DNA from: JAAYZM01 sp964510785
GTDB lineage: Bacteria; Actinomycetota; Actinomycetes; Actinomycetales; Cellulomonadaceae
Reading direction: 5' to 3'
Assembly (NCBI GenBank): GCA_964510785.1
Contig: CAZECM010000014.1
Location: 1 to 54,062 of the forward strand
Length of the DNA stretch: 54,062 nucleotides
Both the position numbers and the translations under genes were made by a program. The notes under the pieces are model-generated. The model ran no database searches. It saw only the letters and a list, made by a program, of their open reading frames with translations, and was not told the origin of the DNA. How positions within the stretch are numbered: the first letter of the stretch is position 1; every line of letters starts with the position of its first letter. Shown one piece after another: positions 15,623 through 23,420 of the stretch.

Positions 15623-17362
15623 TCAGGGGTGTGGGGGGATGAAGGTGGGGGAAGCCTGCGGGGCGCGGTGGGGGCCGGCCGGGGTCAGCGTGAACGTCTC
15701 GTTGGGGGAGACCTCGAGCTCCCACGAGCCGGCCGTGGTCGTCACGGTGCCGCGCACGGTGCCGGCGGCGAGGCCGACGACGGCGATGGGCCGGCCGGTG
15801 CGGTCCGTCACGAGCCGCAGACCCCGGGGCAGCTCCGCGAGCAGCTCGTCGGCCGCTACGGCGCCAGTCGCAGCGTCGGGTGCGGCTCCGGGGGCCGTGC
15901 CAGACGTGCTGACAGGTGCGGTACCGGGTGCGCTGCCGGGGGAGCGCCAGATGCGCACCCGTTCGTCGTCGCCGGCGAGCTCGAAGCGCACGCCGTCGAC
16001 CACGCGCGAGTAGGCCACGGCGGAGGCCCGGGCGGCACCGTCGAGCCGCGTTGGCGTCAGCCCGGAGAACCAGAGCTCGCCGCCGGGTCGCGGCAGGATG
16101 CCGAACGTGCGTTCCACGGCGTCGAGGAACCACAGGATCGCGGGGGAGTACCGCTCGCCGTATGCCGCCTCGCCAGACCACGGGTGGAGGCACTGCGGGA
16201 AGCGACCGGCGGCGGCGAGCGCGGTGAGCACGGGGCCCGTCACGAGGGCGAGCTCGGCCACGTGCCCGTGGTGCTCGAAGGCGTGCGGCGCGCGCACCAG
16301 CGTCAGGAAGTTGACGGGACCGCCCCACGAGTTGCGCCCGGCGTCGTGCTCGAAGCGCGGGTCGTCGAGCGCGAGCGACGTCCACCCGTGGTGCGAGAGG
16401 AACTTGCGGGTGCTCATGAGATAGCGCTCGAGCGCGCGGGCGAAGAGCGTGCCGTCGCCCACCTCGCACGCGAGCACGCGCAACAGCACGTCGGACTGGA
16501 TGCGCAGCAGCTCCCCGCCGGACGCGCGGTCGTACCAGGTCTCGTCGTCGGCGTCCCAGCACTGCTCGGCGAGCGCGGCGAGCGAGCGCGCGGCGGCGGC
16601 CCGCCAGGAGGTGCCCGCGTCCTCGACTCCCGAGCCGCTCGCGCCGAGCTCGTCGGTGATGCGCCCCAGGTAGTCCCGCTGGCACGCGACGTTCGCGGTG
16701 AGGTCGGGCGCGACGAGCGGCAGGTGCGGCACGAGCGGGTCGAACGCGGTCACGTCCGAGTGCAGGGGGCGCTCGGGCAGGAACCAGAACCGGGGCGAGC
16801 CGTCGTGACCGGTGTCGAAGGTGCCGAAGGCCTCGACGGCGCCCGTGCCGCGCGTGTCGCGATGGGCGGCGAGCCATGCGTCCTGGCGGGTCATCGCGTC
16901 GAACATCGTGCGCAGGTACTCGCGGTCGCGACCCGTGAGGAGGTAGTGGTGCCACACGCAGCGCGCGAGGGGCGTGACCAGCTGGATCTGGCTGAACGCC
17001 GGGCCGTCGGCCGTGACCTTGTAGGGGAGCAGGCCGTCGGCGCGCTGGTGGTGCGCGAGCAGCAGGTGGGTGTCGCGCGTGACGTCGGGGGCGAAGCGGT
17101 CGAGCAGCTCGGCGTTGATCGTCGCCGTGGACTCGAGCCACGCCCCCGGGTACGGCCCGCCCTCCCAGAGCACGGGGACGCCGTCGTCGGACAACGGCGC
17201 GACGCACCCCGCGAGCTCGGTGACGGCCTGCTGCCAGCGTGCCTCGAGCGAGCCTCCGACGGCGGCGAACGCCAGGGCCGACGCCGCGACACCGTCGGCG
17301 ACGGCACCCTCGGGGAGCGTCGGGGCGCGCAGCCGGGCGCGGGCGGCGTCGATCGCGGTCAT
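15623..17362 (-). CDS. Six-hairpin (alpha/alpha barrel) glycosidase, MGH1-like
   Basis: Predicted intracellular glycosidase of 579 residues, starting at the ATG at 17362; a much longer in-frame extension lies antisense to other genes and was rejected. The N-terminal half has WEGGPYPGAWLESTATINAE, the middle TFDTGHDGSPRFWFLPERP and NVACQRDYLGRITDEL, and a later block has NSWGGPVNFLTL and HPWSGEAAYGERYSPAI. These are the loops of an (alpha/alpha)6 barrel with acidic residues suited to an inverting mechanism, as in the GH37/GH63/mannosylglycerate-hydrolase group. An Ala-Pro-Gly-Thr-rich low-complexity linker (about 473-500) precedes a C-terminal beta domain. It follows the two binding-protein genes on the same strand, so it probably acts on the imported sugar. 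Exact family and substrate are uncertain. Confidence 0.7.
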   Translation of the reverse strand: MTAIDAARARLRAPTLPEGAVADGVAASALAFAAVGGSLEARWQQAVTELAGCVAPLSDDGVPVLWEGGPYPGAWLESTATINAELLDRFAPDVTRDTHLLLAHHQRADGLLPYKVTADGPAFSQIQLVTPLARCVWHHYLLTGRDREYLRTMFDAMTRQDAWLAAHRDTRGTGAVEAFGTFDTGHDGSPRFWFLPERPLHSDVTAFDPLVPHLPLVAPDLTANVACQRDYLGRITDELGASGSGVEDAGTSWRAAAARSLAALAEQCWDADDETWYDRASGGELLRIQSDVLLRVLACEVGDGTLFARALERYLMSTRKFLSHHGWTSLALDDPRFEHDAGRNSWGGPVNFLTLVRAPHAFEHHGHVAELALVTGPVLTALAAAGRFPQCLHPWSGEAAYGERYSPAILWFLDAVERTFGILPRPGGELWFSGLTPTRLDGAARASAVAYSRVVDGVRFELAGDDERVRIWRSPGSAPGTAPVSTSGTAPGAAPDAATGAVAADELLAELPRGLRLVTDRTGRPIAVVGLAAGTVRGTVTTTAGSWELEVSPNETFTLTPAGPHRAPQASPTFIPPHP

Positions 17363-17419
17363 GGGGACATCCTGCCGTTCGGGTCGGGGACGTGGGCCCG
17401 GTCGGCGGGCCCGGACAGT

Positions 17420-17460
17420 GCTGTGGGCGACACCCCGGAGGAAGAGGTGCCGCCCACAGC
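17420..17460 (-). terminator. Hairpin after the first binding-protein gene
   Basis: GCTGTGGGCG (17420-17429) pairs with CGCCCACAGC (17451-17460), and the stem extends inward by CACC/GGTG with one mismatch. It lies 22 bases past the stop of the binding-protein gene and 58 bases before the glycosidase start. Full or partial termination between the two is likely. Confidence 0.75.
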
Positions 17461-17481
17461 GGGGGAGGAAAGTGCTACGGA

Positions 17482-18837
17482 CTAACCAGCAGCGAGGGCG
17501 TCGCCCAGCTCCTGGACCCACTGCGCCGCGCCGTCCGCCGGGGTCGTCCGCTTGAAGAGGATGTCCGACTCGATGCGCTGCGACAGCTCGTTGAGGATGC
17601 CGCCACCCGCGGGCTGCGGGGGAGCGACGACGCCGCCCTCCAGAACCTCCTGCAGGTAGACCGCGGCGAGCGAGTCCTCCGGGCTCAGGAGCGGCTCCAC
17701 GACGGTGAGGATGTCCGGGTTGAAGGGCAGGCCTCGGTTGGCCAGGATGATCTTGGCCGGCTCCGGCTGGTTGAGCAGCCAGTCCACGAGCAGCGCGGCC
17801 TCCTTCGGGTGGGAGGAACCCGCGGCGATCGCCCAGAACTGCGAGGGCAGCACCGCGACGCCCGAGATCTCCGTGGCGGTGGGCGGCAGGAGGATCTCGA
17901 TCTCGGCCCCACCGGTACCGGCCGCGTAGGCGCCGATCTGGTTGGAGTAGGAGAACGTCATCGCGGCCTTGCCGGTGCCGAAGAGGGTGAGGTCCGGCGT
18001 CAGGTTGTGGTTCTCGATGACCACGGTCGGGTCGGGCATGCCACCGCCGTCGACCATCGCGAGCTCGATGTCGAACCAGTCCTCGATGTGCGAGGCGTCG
18101 ACGCCGAGCTGGCCCTCCCAGTTGTAGATGCCTGTCTCCGTGACCTGGGCCGTGTACGTCCCGAGGATGTCCTGGATGCGCAGGTCGAGCCCCACGATGC
18201 CGTCGCCCGCCTTCGCGGAGATCTCGTTCGCGGTGGCGACCAGCTGGTCCCACGAGAACGAGTCGCCCGGGAGCGCGACGTCGGCCGCGTCGAAGATCGT
18301 CTTGTTGAGGAGCAGGCCGATCGCGTTGCCGCCCGTCGGCAGGCCGTAGAGCGTGTCGTTCACGGTCGCGTTGGTGAGCGTGAAGTCGGGGTACTTGTCG
18401 GTGGGCAGCTCCGCCGACACGACCGACAGGTCGAGCAGCGCGCCCGCGTCGCCGTACTCCTGCGGCTTCGCACCGCCGAGGGCGAAGACGTCGGGAGCGG
18501 TGTTCGACGCGAAGTCCGTGGCGAGCCGGTTGAACAGGTCGTCCGGGGCGCCGACGGGTTGCTCCACGACGGTGATGTGCGGGTACGCCGCCTCGAAGAG
18601 GTCGATCGCCTCGGTCATGAGCGCGGCGCGCTCGTCGTTGCCCCACCAGGAGATCGTCAGCTCGACGGGCTCGGCCTCGTCGGTGGGGTCGCCCGCGGCC
18701 TCGCTGCTGGTGTCATCGGCCGGGGACGAGGTGCCGGTCTGCGACGGGGAACCCGTGCAGGCCGCGAGCACCAGAACTGCGGCGACGCTGGTGACCAGGG
18801 TCGCGCGGTGTGCGATGGAACGTCCGGTACGCCTCAT
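17482..18837 (-). CDS. Sugar-binding lipoprotein (CUT1 family), paralogue A
   Basis: Extracellular receptor of 451 residues. The signal peptide ends in the lipobox LAAC (Cys27), followed by a Ser/Thr/Glu/Asp-rich tether of about 30 residues. The binding domain opens with LTISWWGNDERAALM. The segment LYGLPTGGNAIGLLLN and the later ANRGLPFNPDIL recur almost unchanged in the neighbour at 18953-20239, so the two are tandem paralogues. It has its own promoter with the operator-like TCAATCGATTGA, unlike the neighbour, and a terminator after it. It must share the permease pair encoded at 21519-23412, since no other is nearby. The ligand is inferred to be an oligosaccharide cleaved by the GH5 or six-hairpin enzyme. 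Confidence 0.87.
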   Translation of the reverse strand: MRRTGRSIAHRATLVTSVAAVLVLAACTGSPSQTGTSSPADDTSSEAAGDPTDEAEPVELTISWWGNDERAALMTEAIDLFEAAYPHITVVEQPVGAPDDLFNRLATDFASNTAPDVFALGGAKPQEYGDAGALLDLSVVSAELPTDKYPDFTLTNATVNDTLYGLPTGGNAIGLLLNKTIFDAADVALPGDSFSWDQLVATANEISAKAGDGIVGLDLRIQDILGTYTAQVTETGIYNWEGQLGVDASHIEDWFDIELAMVDGGGMPDPTVVIENHNLTPDLTLFGTGKAAMTFSYSNQIGAYAAGTGGAEIEILLPPTATEISGVAVLPSQFWAIAAGSSHPKEAALLVDWLLNQPEPAKIILANRGLPFNPDILTVVEPLLSPEDSLAAVYLQEVLEGGVVAPPQPAGGGILNELSQRIESDILFKRTTPADGAAQWVQELGDALAAG

Positions 18838-18856
18838 TGCGCCTCATTTCATCGTT

Positions 18857-18879
18857 TCAATCGATTGAGAACAAGAATA
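18857..18879 (-). promoter_or_regulatory. Promoter with a distinct LacI-type operator for paralogue A
   Basis: TCAATCGATTGA (18857-18868) is a perfect 12-bp palindrome with central CG. On the minus strand, TATTCT (18874-18879) lies five bases upstream and can serve as the -10, so the operator covers the start of transcription. The site does not match GAAACCGCTTTC and may be read by the LacI protein encoded at 24875-25906. Confidence 0.6.
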
Positions 18880-18904
18880 CGACAAATCATCGAACTATTG
18901 GAGT

Positions 18905-18941
18905 GGAAGGCCGGTCGGCCTGGTGCGCCGACCGGCCTTCC
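18905..18941 (-). terminator. Strong terminator hairpin after paralogue B
   Basis: GGAAGGCCGGTCGGC (18905-18919) pairs perfectly with GCCGACCGGCCTTCC (18927-18941) around a seven-base loop, 12 bases past the stop of the binding-protein gene at 18953. It separates the two paralogues transcriptionally. Confidence 0.85.
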
Positions 18942-18952
18942 GCGAACGGGGG

Positions 18953-20239
18953 CTAGCCCCCGAGTGCGGCAGTCATCTCGTCGACGAACTGCTGCGCCGC
19001 ATCGGCCGGGGTGAGCCGCTTGAAGAGGACCTCGCTGTCGAGCCGCTCCGAGGTGTCCTTCTGCACGGTGGCGCCCGGCGGGGTGGGTGGCGCGGGCGGC
19101 GAGCCCTCCGCCGCGGTGAGCGTCACGTACGCCGCCGCGACCTGGGCGGCGGGGTCGAGGAGCGGGGTGATGGCCTCGAGGACGGTCGGGTTGAACGGCA
19201 GCCCGCGGTCGGCCAGCACGAGCTTGCCGGCCTCCGTGGAGTTCACGAGGTAGTCGACGAGCTTGGCCGCCGCCTCGGGGTGGGCGCTCGTGGCGCCGAT
19301 GCCGTAGTACTGCGAGGCCTGGATGCTCGCACCGGGGCGGGTGAACTCGCTCTCGCCCGGGGGCCGTAGCAGCAACAGCTCCGTTCCCGCGCCCTCGGCG
19401 TACGTGCCGAGCAGGTTGCTGAACGCGAAGCTCATCGCCGCCTTGCCCGTGCCCATGAGGGTCTCGGCGGGGCCGAGCGTGTAGATCTCCTGCGTCACGT
19501 CGGCCGGGGGGATGCCGCCGCCGTCGAGCAGGCTCGTGGTGAGCGTCCAGTAGTCCGCGAACGTCGCCGGGTCGGGCCCCAGCGTGCCGTCCTCGGTGTA
19601 CATGTACGTCCCGCGCTGCGTGACGTACACCCCGAGGGTGTCGTTGATGCGGTTCTCGAGGCCGTAGACGCCGTCGTCGGTCTGTGCGGAGACCAGGTTC
19701 GCGAGCTTGGCGAACTCGTCCCACGTCCATGAGCTGTCGTCCGGGACCGCGACGCCGGCGTCGGCGAAGACCTGCGGGTTCACGACGAGCCCGATCGCGT
19801 TGCCGCCCGTGGGCAGGCCGTACAGCTTTCCGCCCGTCGTGGCGCCCGCGAGCGTCGCGGCGGGGAACTCGTCCCACGAGAGCGAGTCGGCGACGTCGTC
19901 GAGGGGGAGGAGCGCCCCGGCCGTCGCGTACTCGAGCGTGTAGGGGCTCGCGAGCGTGATGACGTCGGGTGCGTTGTTGCCCGCGACGTCCGTCGCGAGC
20001 TGGTCCCAGTAGCCCTCGAAGGCCGTGGGCTCGGCGACCACCTTGATGTTCGGGTTCGCCACCATGAAGTCGTCGATGATCTGCTGCGTGGTCGCGGCGC
20101 GTTCGTCGCCGCCCCACCAGGTGAACCGGATCGTGACTTCCTCGTTGTCCGGCGAGGCGTTCGAGCATCCGACGAGCGTGCCCACCGCGAGCGCCACTGC
20201 CGCGACGGGTGCGGCACGGCGAGGGTCAAGACGCGTCAT
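18953..20239 (-). CDS. Sugar-binding lipoprotein (CUT1 family), paralogue B
   Basis: Extracellular receptor of 428 residues with lipobox VGC (Cys25). The mature part opens IRFTWWGGDERAATTQQII, has LYGLPTGGNAIGLVVN in the middle and ADRGLPFNPTVL late, and ends in SEVLFKRLTPADAAQQFVDE. All of these parallel paralogue A. It is transcribed from a sigma70-like promoter with the operator GTGAAACCGCTTTCTC directly downstream, the same core as at the divergent permease operon, so this copy is probably the regular partner of the permeases. The repressor gene lies just upstream on the same strand. Confidence 0.88.
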   Translation of the reverse strand: MTRLDPRRAAPVAAVALAVGTLVGCSNASPDNEEVTIRFTWWGGDERAATTQQIIDDFMVANPNIKVVAEPTAFEGYWDQLATDVAGNNAPDVITLASPYTLEYATAGALLPLDDVADSLSWDEFPAATLAGATTGGKLYGLPTGGNAIGLVVNPQVFADAGVAVPDDSSWTWDEFAKLANLVSAQTDDGVYGLENRINDTLGVYVTQRGTYMYTEDGTLGPDPATFADYWTLTTSLLDGGGIPPADVTQEIYTLGPAETLMGTGKAAMSFAFSNLLGTYAEGAGTELLLLRPPGESEFTRPGASIQASQYYGIGATSAHPEAAAKLVDYLVNSTEAGKLVLADRGLPFNPTVLEAITPLLDPAAQVAAAYVTLTAAEGSPPAPPTPPGATVQKDTSERLDSEVLFKRLTPADAAQQFVDEMTAALGG

Positions 20240-20292
20240 TGCGTTTCCCTTCTCAGGTCATCGGGGAGCGGACGGCGTTTCGTCCGACTCTC

Positions 20293-20341
20293 GTGAAACC
20301 GCTTTCTCGGAAACGTAACGGGCGCCCCGCATCTGTGTCAA
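20293..20341 (-). promoter_or_regulatory. Promoter and LacI operator for paralogue B
   Basis: On the minus strand TTGACA (20336-20341) and TTACGT (20313-20318) are 17 bases apart. The operator, read on plus as GTGAAACCGCTTTCTC (20293-20308), starts five bases past the -10. This is the same roadblock arrangement as at 21429-21484. Confidence 0.8.
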
Positions 20342-20372
20342 GAAGGTTCCAGGTGTGGTTACCAGAGTGTGA

Positions 20373-21374
20373 TCATCGGGGCGGGGCCGTGGACGCCCGC
20401 ACCTCGAGCCGCGGCTGGAACAGCACGCTGTGGCCCGGGTCGCCGCCGGCCACGAGCGTGTCCATCCGGTCCCACGCCTGCACCCCGAGCTCCTCGTGGG
20501 GCACCGACGCCGTCGTGAGGGACGGGGAGTTGTAGCGCGCGTAGGGGATGTCGTCGAAGCCCGTCACCGACATGTCGCCAGGCACCGAGAGGCCGAGCTC
20601 CCCGAGCCCGTGGATGAGGCCGATCGCGACGAGGTCGTTGAACGCGAGCGCCGCCGTCGCGCCGCTCGAGCGCACCGCCTCGCTCACCGCACGGCCCTCG
20701 TCGACGCTCACGCCGCCGGGCACGATCTCGAGCTCGACGTCGGGGTGCTCGGCGAGGAAGCCCGCGAGCCCGCGGCGCCGGTAGCCGTCCGAGGCGCTCG
20801 TCGGGGGACCCGCGACGTACACGAGCGAGCGGTGGCCCAGCTCGTGGAGATGCTCGGCGAGCTGGTGCACGCCCGAGCGGTAGTCGATCGACAGCATCGC
20901 TGCGCCCCGGCCGGTCCCGGGCCGGTTGATGAGCACGATGGGCGCGAGGTTCTCGATTGCCTGGGCGAGCTCGGCGTCGGGCATGCGCGGCGCGCACAGC
21001 ACGATCGCGTCGCAGCGGCGGCGGATCTCCGTGGCGATGGCGAGCTCGTCCGACGGCGTCTCCACCGAGTCCGCCACGAGCACGCGGTAGCCCGAGCGGG
21101 CCGCGCTCTTGGACAGGCTCGAGAGCACGGCCTGGAACGCGGGGTTCGCGAGGTCGGGGACCACGAACGCGACGGTGCGCGTCGTGCCGAGGGCGAGCCC
21201 CCGGGCGAGCGGGCTGGGGGAGTAGTCGAGGAGCCGGGCGGCGTCGCGCACCCGTTCCGCCACGGCGTCCTCGCCCACGAACCGCCCGTTCATGACGCGC
21301 GAGACCGTGGCAGGGGAGACGCCGGCGTGCGAGGCGACCTCGGCGATGGTCGTGCGGCGCTGTCGAGCTGCCAT
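20373..21374 (-). CDS. LacI-family repressor of the GAAACCGCTTTC regulon
   Basis: Regulator of 333 residues from the ATG at 21374, which has GGAGGAAGG just upstream; a longer in-frame start at 21440 would run through the divergent promoter and was rejected. The HTH is TIAEVASHAGVSPATVSRVMNG, and the hinge region reads LDYSPSPLARGLALG. The effector domain begins VAFVVPDLANPAF and has AALAFNDLVAIGLIHGL and MSVTGFDDIPYARYNSPSLT. It sits between two divergent transport transcription units that both carry the same operator core, with a third site before the GH5 gene. Assignment of these sites to this protein is inferred from position and site type. Confidence 0.9.
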   Translation of the reverse strand: MAARQRRTTIAEVASHAGVSPATVSRVMNGRFVGEDAVAERVRDAARLLDYSPSPLARGLALGTTRTVAFVVPDLANPAFQAVLSSLSKSAARSGYRVLVADSVETPSDELAIATEIRRRCDAIVLCAPRMPDAELAQAIENLAPIVLINRPGTGRGAAMLSIDYRSGVHQLAEHLHELGHRSLVYVAGPPTSASDGYRRRGLAGFLAEHPDVELEIVPGGVSVDEGRAVSEAVRSSGATAALAFNDLVAIGLIHGLGELGLSVPGDMSVTGFDDIPYARYNSPSLTTASVPHEELGVQAWDRMDTLVAGGDPGHSVLFQPRLEVRASTAPPR

Positions 21375-21428
21375 GTCACCTTCCTCCACGTCGGTCACAC
21401 TAGCCATGAGACTCGGATTGCATGCTGT

Positions 21429-21484
21429 TTGACAGCGCATGGCGTGCGTTGCAGAATCATCGTGCCACGAGAAACCGCTTTCTC
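21429..21484 (+). promoter_or_regulatory. Promoter and LacI operator of the permease operon
   Basis: TTGACA (21429-21434) and CAGAAT (21452-21457) are 17 bases apart. GAGAAACCGCTTTCTC (21469-21484) begins 11 bases past the -10, over the expected transcript start. Arms GAGAAA and TTTCTC are symmetrical around CCGC. Confidence 0.85.
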
Positions 21485-21518
21485 GAAAGGCGCTGGCTCA
21501 CAGTGACAGGGAGGTCCG

Positions 21519-22475
21519 ATGAGCAGCCTCGGCGAACTCCGCACGATCGCCCGCGAGGCGCGGCGTCAGGGAAAGCCCCGCACGCGTGCCGAACGGCGGC
21601 GTGACTATCCCGACAACAAGGCGGGGTACCTGTTCCTGCTGCCGTGGCTCGTCGGACTGCTCGTCTTCACCATCGGCCCCATGATCGCGTCGGGGTACCT
21701 GTCCTTCACGGACTACAACCTGCTGCAGCCCCCGCAGTGGACGGGCCTCGACAACTTCGCCCAGATGCTCCAGGACAAGCGGTTGTGGAACTCCTTCCGC
21801 GTCACGCTCGTCTACGTGTTCGTCGGCGTCCCGCTGCAGCTCACCCTCGCCCTCGGCATCGCGCTGCTGCTCGACCGCGGCATGCGCGGCCTGTCCTTCT
21901 ACCGCTCGGTGTTCTACCTCCCGAGCCTCATGGGCGGTTCCGTGGCGATCGCGATCCTGTGGCGCCAGGTGTTCGGCAAGGAGGGCCTCGTCAACGCCGT
22001 GCTCGGCGTCTTCTCGATCGAGGGGCCGGGTTGGATCGCCCACCCGGACTACGCGCTCGGCACCCTCATCGTCCTCAACGTGTGGACGTTCGGCTCGCCG
22101 ATGATCATCTTCCTCGCGGGCCTGCGCCAGATCCCGGAGATGTACTACGAGGCCGCCAAGATGGACGGCGCAGGCAAGGCGCGCCGGTTCGCGTCGATCA
22201 CCATCCCGCTGCTGACGCCGATCATCTTCTTCAACCTCGTGCTCCAGCTGATCTTCGCGTTCCAGTCCTTCACGCAGGCCTACATCGTCTCGGGCGGCAC
22301 GGGCGGGCCCTCGGACTCGACGATGTTCTTCACGCTCTACCTCTACAAGGAGGCGTTCACCCAGCTCAACATGGGCTACGCCTCGGCCATGGCGTGGTTT
22401 CTGCTGGTGGTGATCGCGGCGCTGACCGCCTTCAACTTCTGGCTCTCGAAGTTCTGGGTCTTCTATGACGACTGA
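21519..22475 (+). CDS. Sugar ABC transporter permease, MalF/LacF/UgpA type
   Basis: Permease subunit of 318 residues. A basic N-terminal tail (ARRQGKPRTRAERRRDYP) precedes the first helix GYLFLLPWLVGLLVFTIGP, and five more helices follow. The EAA loop is YEAAKMDGAGKARRFASITIPL. GGGAGG precedes the ATG by five bases. It is the first gene of a three-gene operon with the second permease and a Gfo/Idh/MocA dehydrogenase. It should work with the binding lipoproteins encoded on the other strand. Confidence 0.9.
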   Translation: MSSLGELRTIAREARRQGKPRTRAERRRDYPDNKAGYLFLLPWLVGLLVFTIGPMIASGYLSFTDYNLLQPPQWTGLDNFAQMLQDKRLWNSFRVTLVYVFVGVPLQLTLALGIALLLDRGMRGLSFYRSVFYLPSLMGGSVAIAILWRQVFGKEGLVNAVLGVFSIEGPGWIAHPDYALGTLIVLNVWTFGSPMIIFLAGLRQIPEMYYEAAKMDGAGKARRFASITIPLLTPIIFFNLVLQLIFAFQSFTQAYIVSGGTGGPSDSTMFFTLYLYKEAFTQLNMGYASAMAWFLLVVIAALTAFNFWLSKFWVFYDD

Positions 22476-23412
22476 GCCCGCCCCCGCGCGCACCTCGGAG
22501 ACGACGATGACGACGACGACGCAGGCCCCACCCACCCAGACCGCCCCGGCGCGCGTGCCCCGGGTCGTGGCCGGCCGGTCCGCCGGCGCGAAGCTGCGCT
22601 CGGTGCTCAAGCACCTCGGGCTCGTGACGCTGTCGCTCATCATGATCTACCCGCTCATCTGGCTCGTGGTGTCCTCCCTCAAGCCCAACGCGGAGATCTT
22701 CCGCAACCTGTCGATCTTCACCACGGACCTGACGTTCGAGAACTACGCGCACGGCTGGACGGCCCAGCAGCTGCCGTTCTCGGTGTTCATCACGAACTCG
22801 CTCGTCATCGCGATCGCCGCGATCATCGGCAACCTGATCTCGTGCTCGCTCGCGGCCTACGCTTTCGCCCGGCTCAAGTTCTGGGGTCGCAACGCCTACT
22901 TCGCGATCATGCTCGCGACCATCATGCTGCCGTTCCACGTCGTGCTCGTGCCGCAGTTCATCATCTTCCGTGAGCTCGGCTGGCTCGAGACGATCCTGCC
23001 GCTCGTGGTGCCGAAGTTCCTCGCCACGGACGCGTTCTTCGTGTTCCTCATGGTGCAGTTCATCCGGGCGCTGCCCAAGGAGCTGTTCGAGGCCGCACGC
23101 ATCGACGGTGCGGGCCACTTCCGCACCTTCTGGCAGGTCACGCTGCCCCTCATGATCCCGGCGCTCGCGACCACGGCGATCTTCACGTTCATCTGGACGT
23201 GGGGTGACTTCTTCGGGCCGCTCATCTACCTGCGCACGCGGGACAACTTCACGGTCTCCGTCGCGCTCAAGGGCTTCATCGACGCCCAGTCCACGTCCAA
23301 CTACGGAGCCATGTTCGCGATGTCCGTGGTGACCCTGCTGCCGCTGTTCCTCGTCTTCCTCGTGGGCCAGCGCTACCTCATCAAGGGCTTCGCCACGACC
23401 GGGATCAAGTAA
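22465..23412 (+). CDS. Sugar ABC transporter permease, MalG type
   Basis: Second permease subunit of 315 residues, overlapping the first by 11 bases. A Thr/Pro/Ala-rich cytoplasmic tail of about 40 residues precedes the first helix; an internal ATG at 22507 is a possible alternative start. The long periplasmic loop has KPNAEIFRNLSIF, and the EAA loop is FEAARIDGAGHFRTFWQVTLPL. It ends in LIKGFATTGIK, the usual MalG-type tail. No ATPase gene is present in the locus. Confidence 0.9.
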   Translation: MTTEPAPARTSETTMTTTTQAPPTQTAPARVPRVVAGRSAGAKLRSVLKHLGLVTLSLIMIYPLIWLVVSSLKPNAEIFRNLSIFTTDLTFENYAHGWTAQQLPFSVFITNSLVIAIAAIIGNLISCSLAAYAFARLKFWGRNAYFAIMLATIMLPFHVVLVPQFIIFRELGWLETILPLVVPKFLATDAFFVFLMVQFIRALPKELFEAARIDGAGHFRTFWQVTLPLMIPALATTAIFTFIWTWGDFFGPLIYLRTRDNFTVSVALKGFIDAQSTSNYGAMFAMSVVTLLPLFLVFLVGQRYLIKGFATTGIK

Positions 23413-23420
23413 GGAACGCC

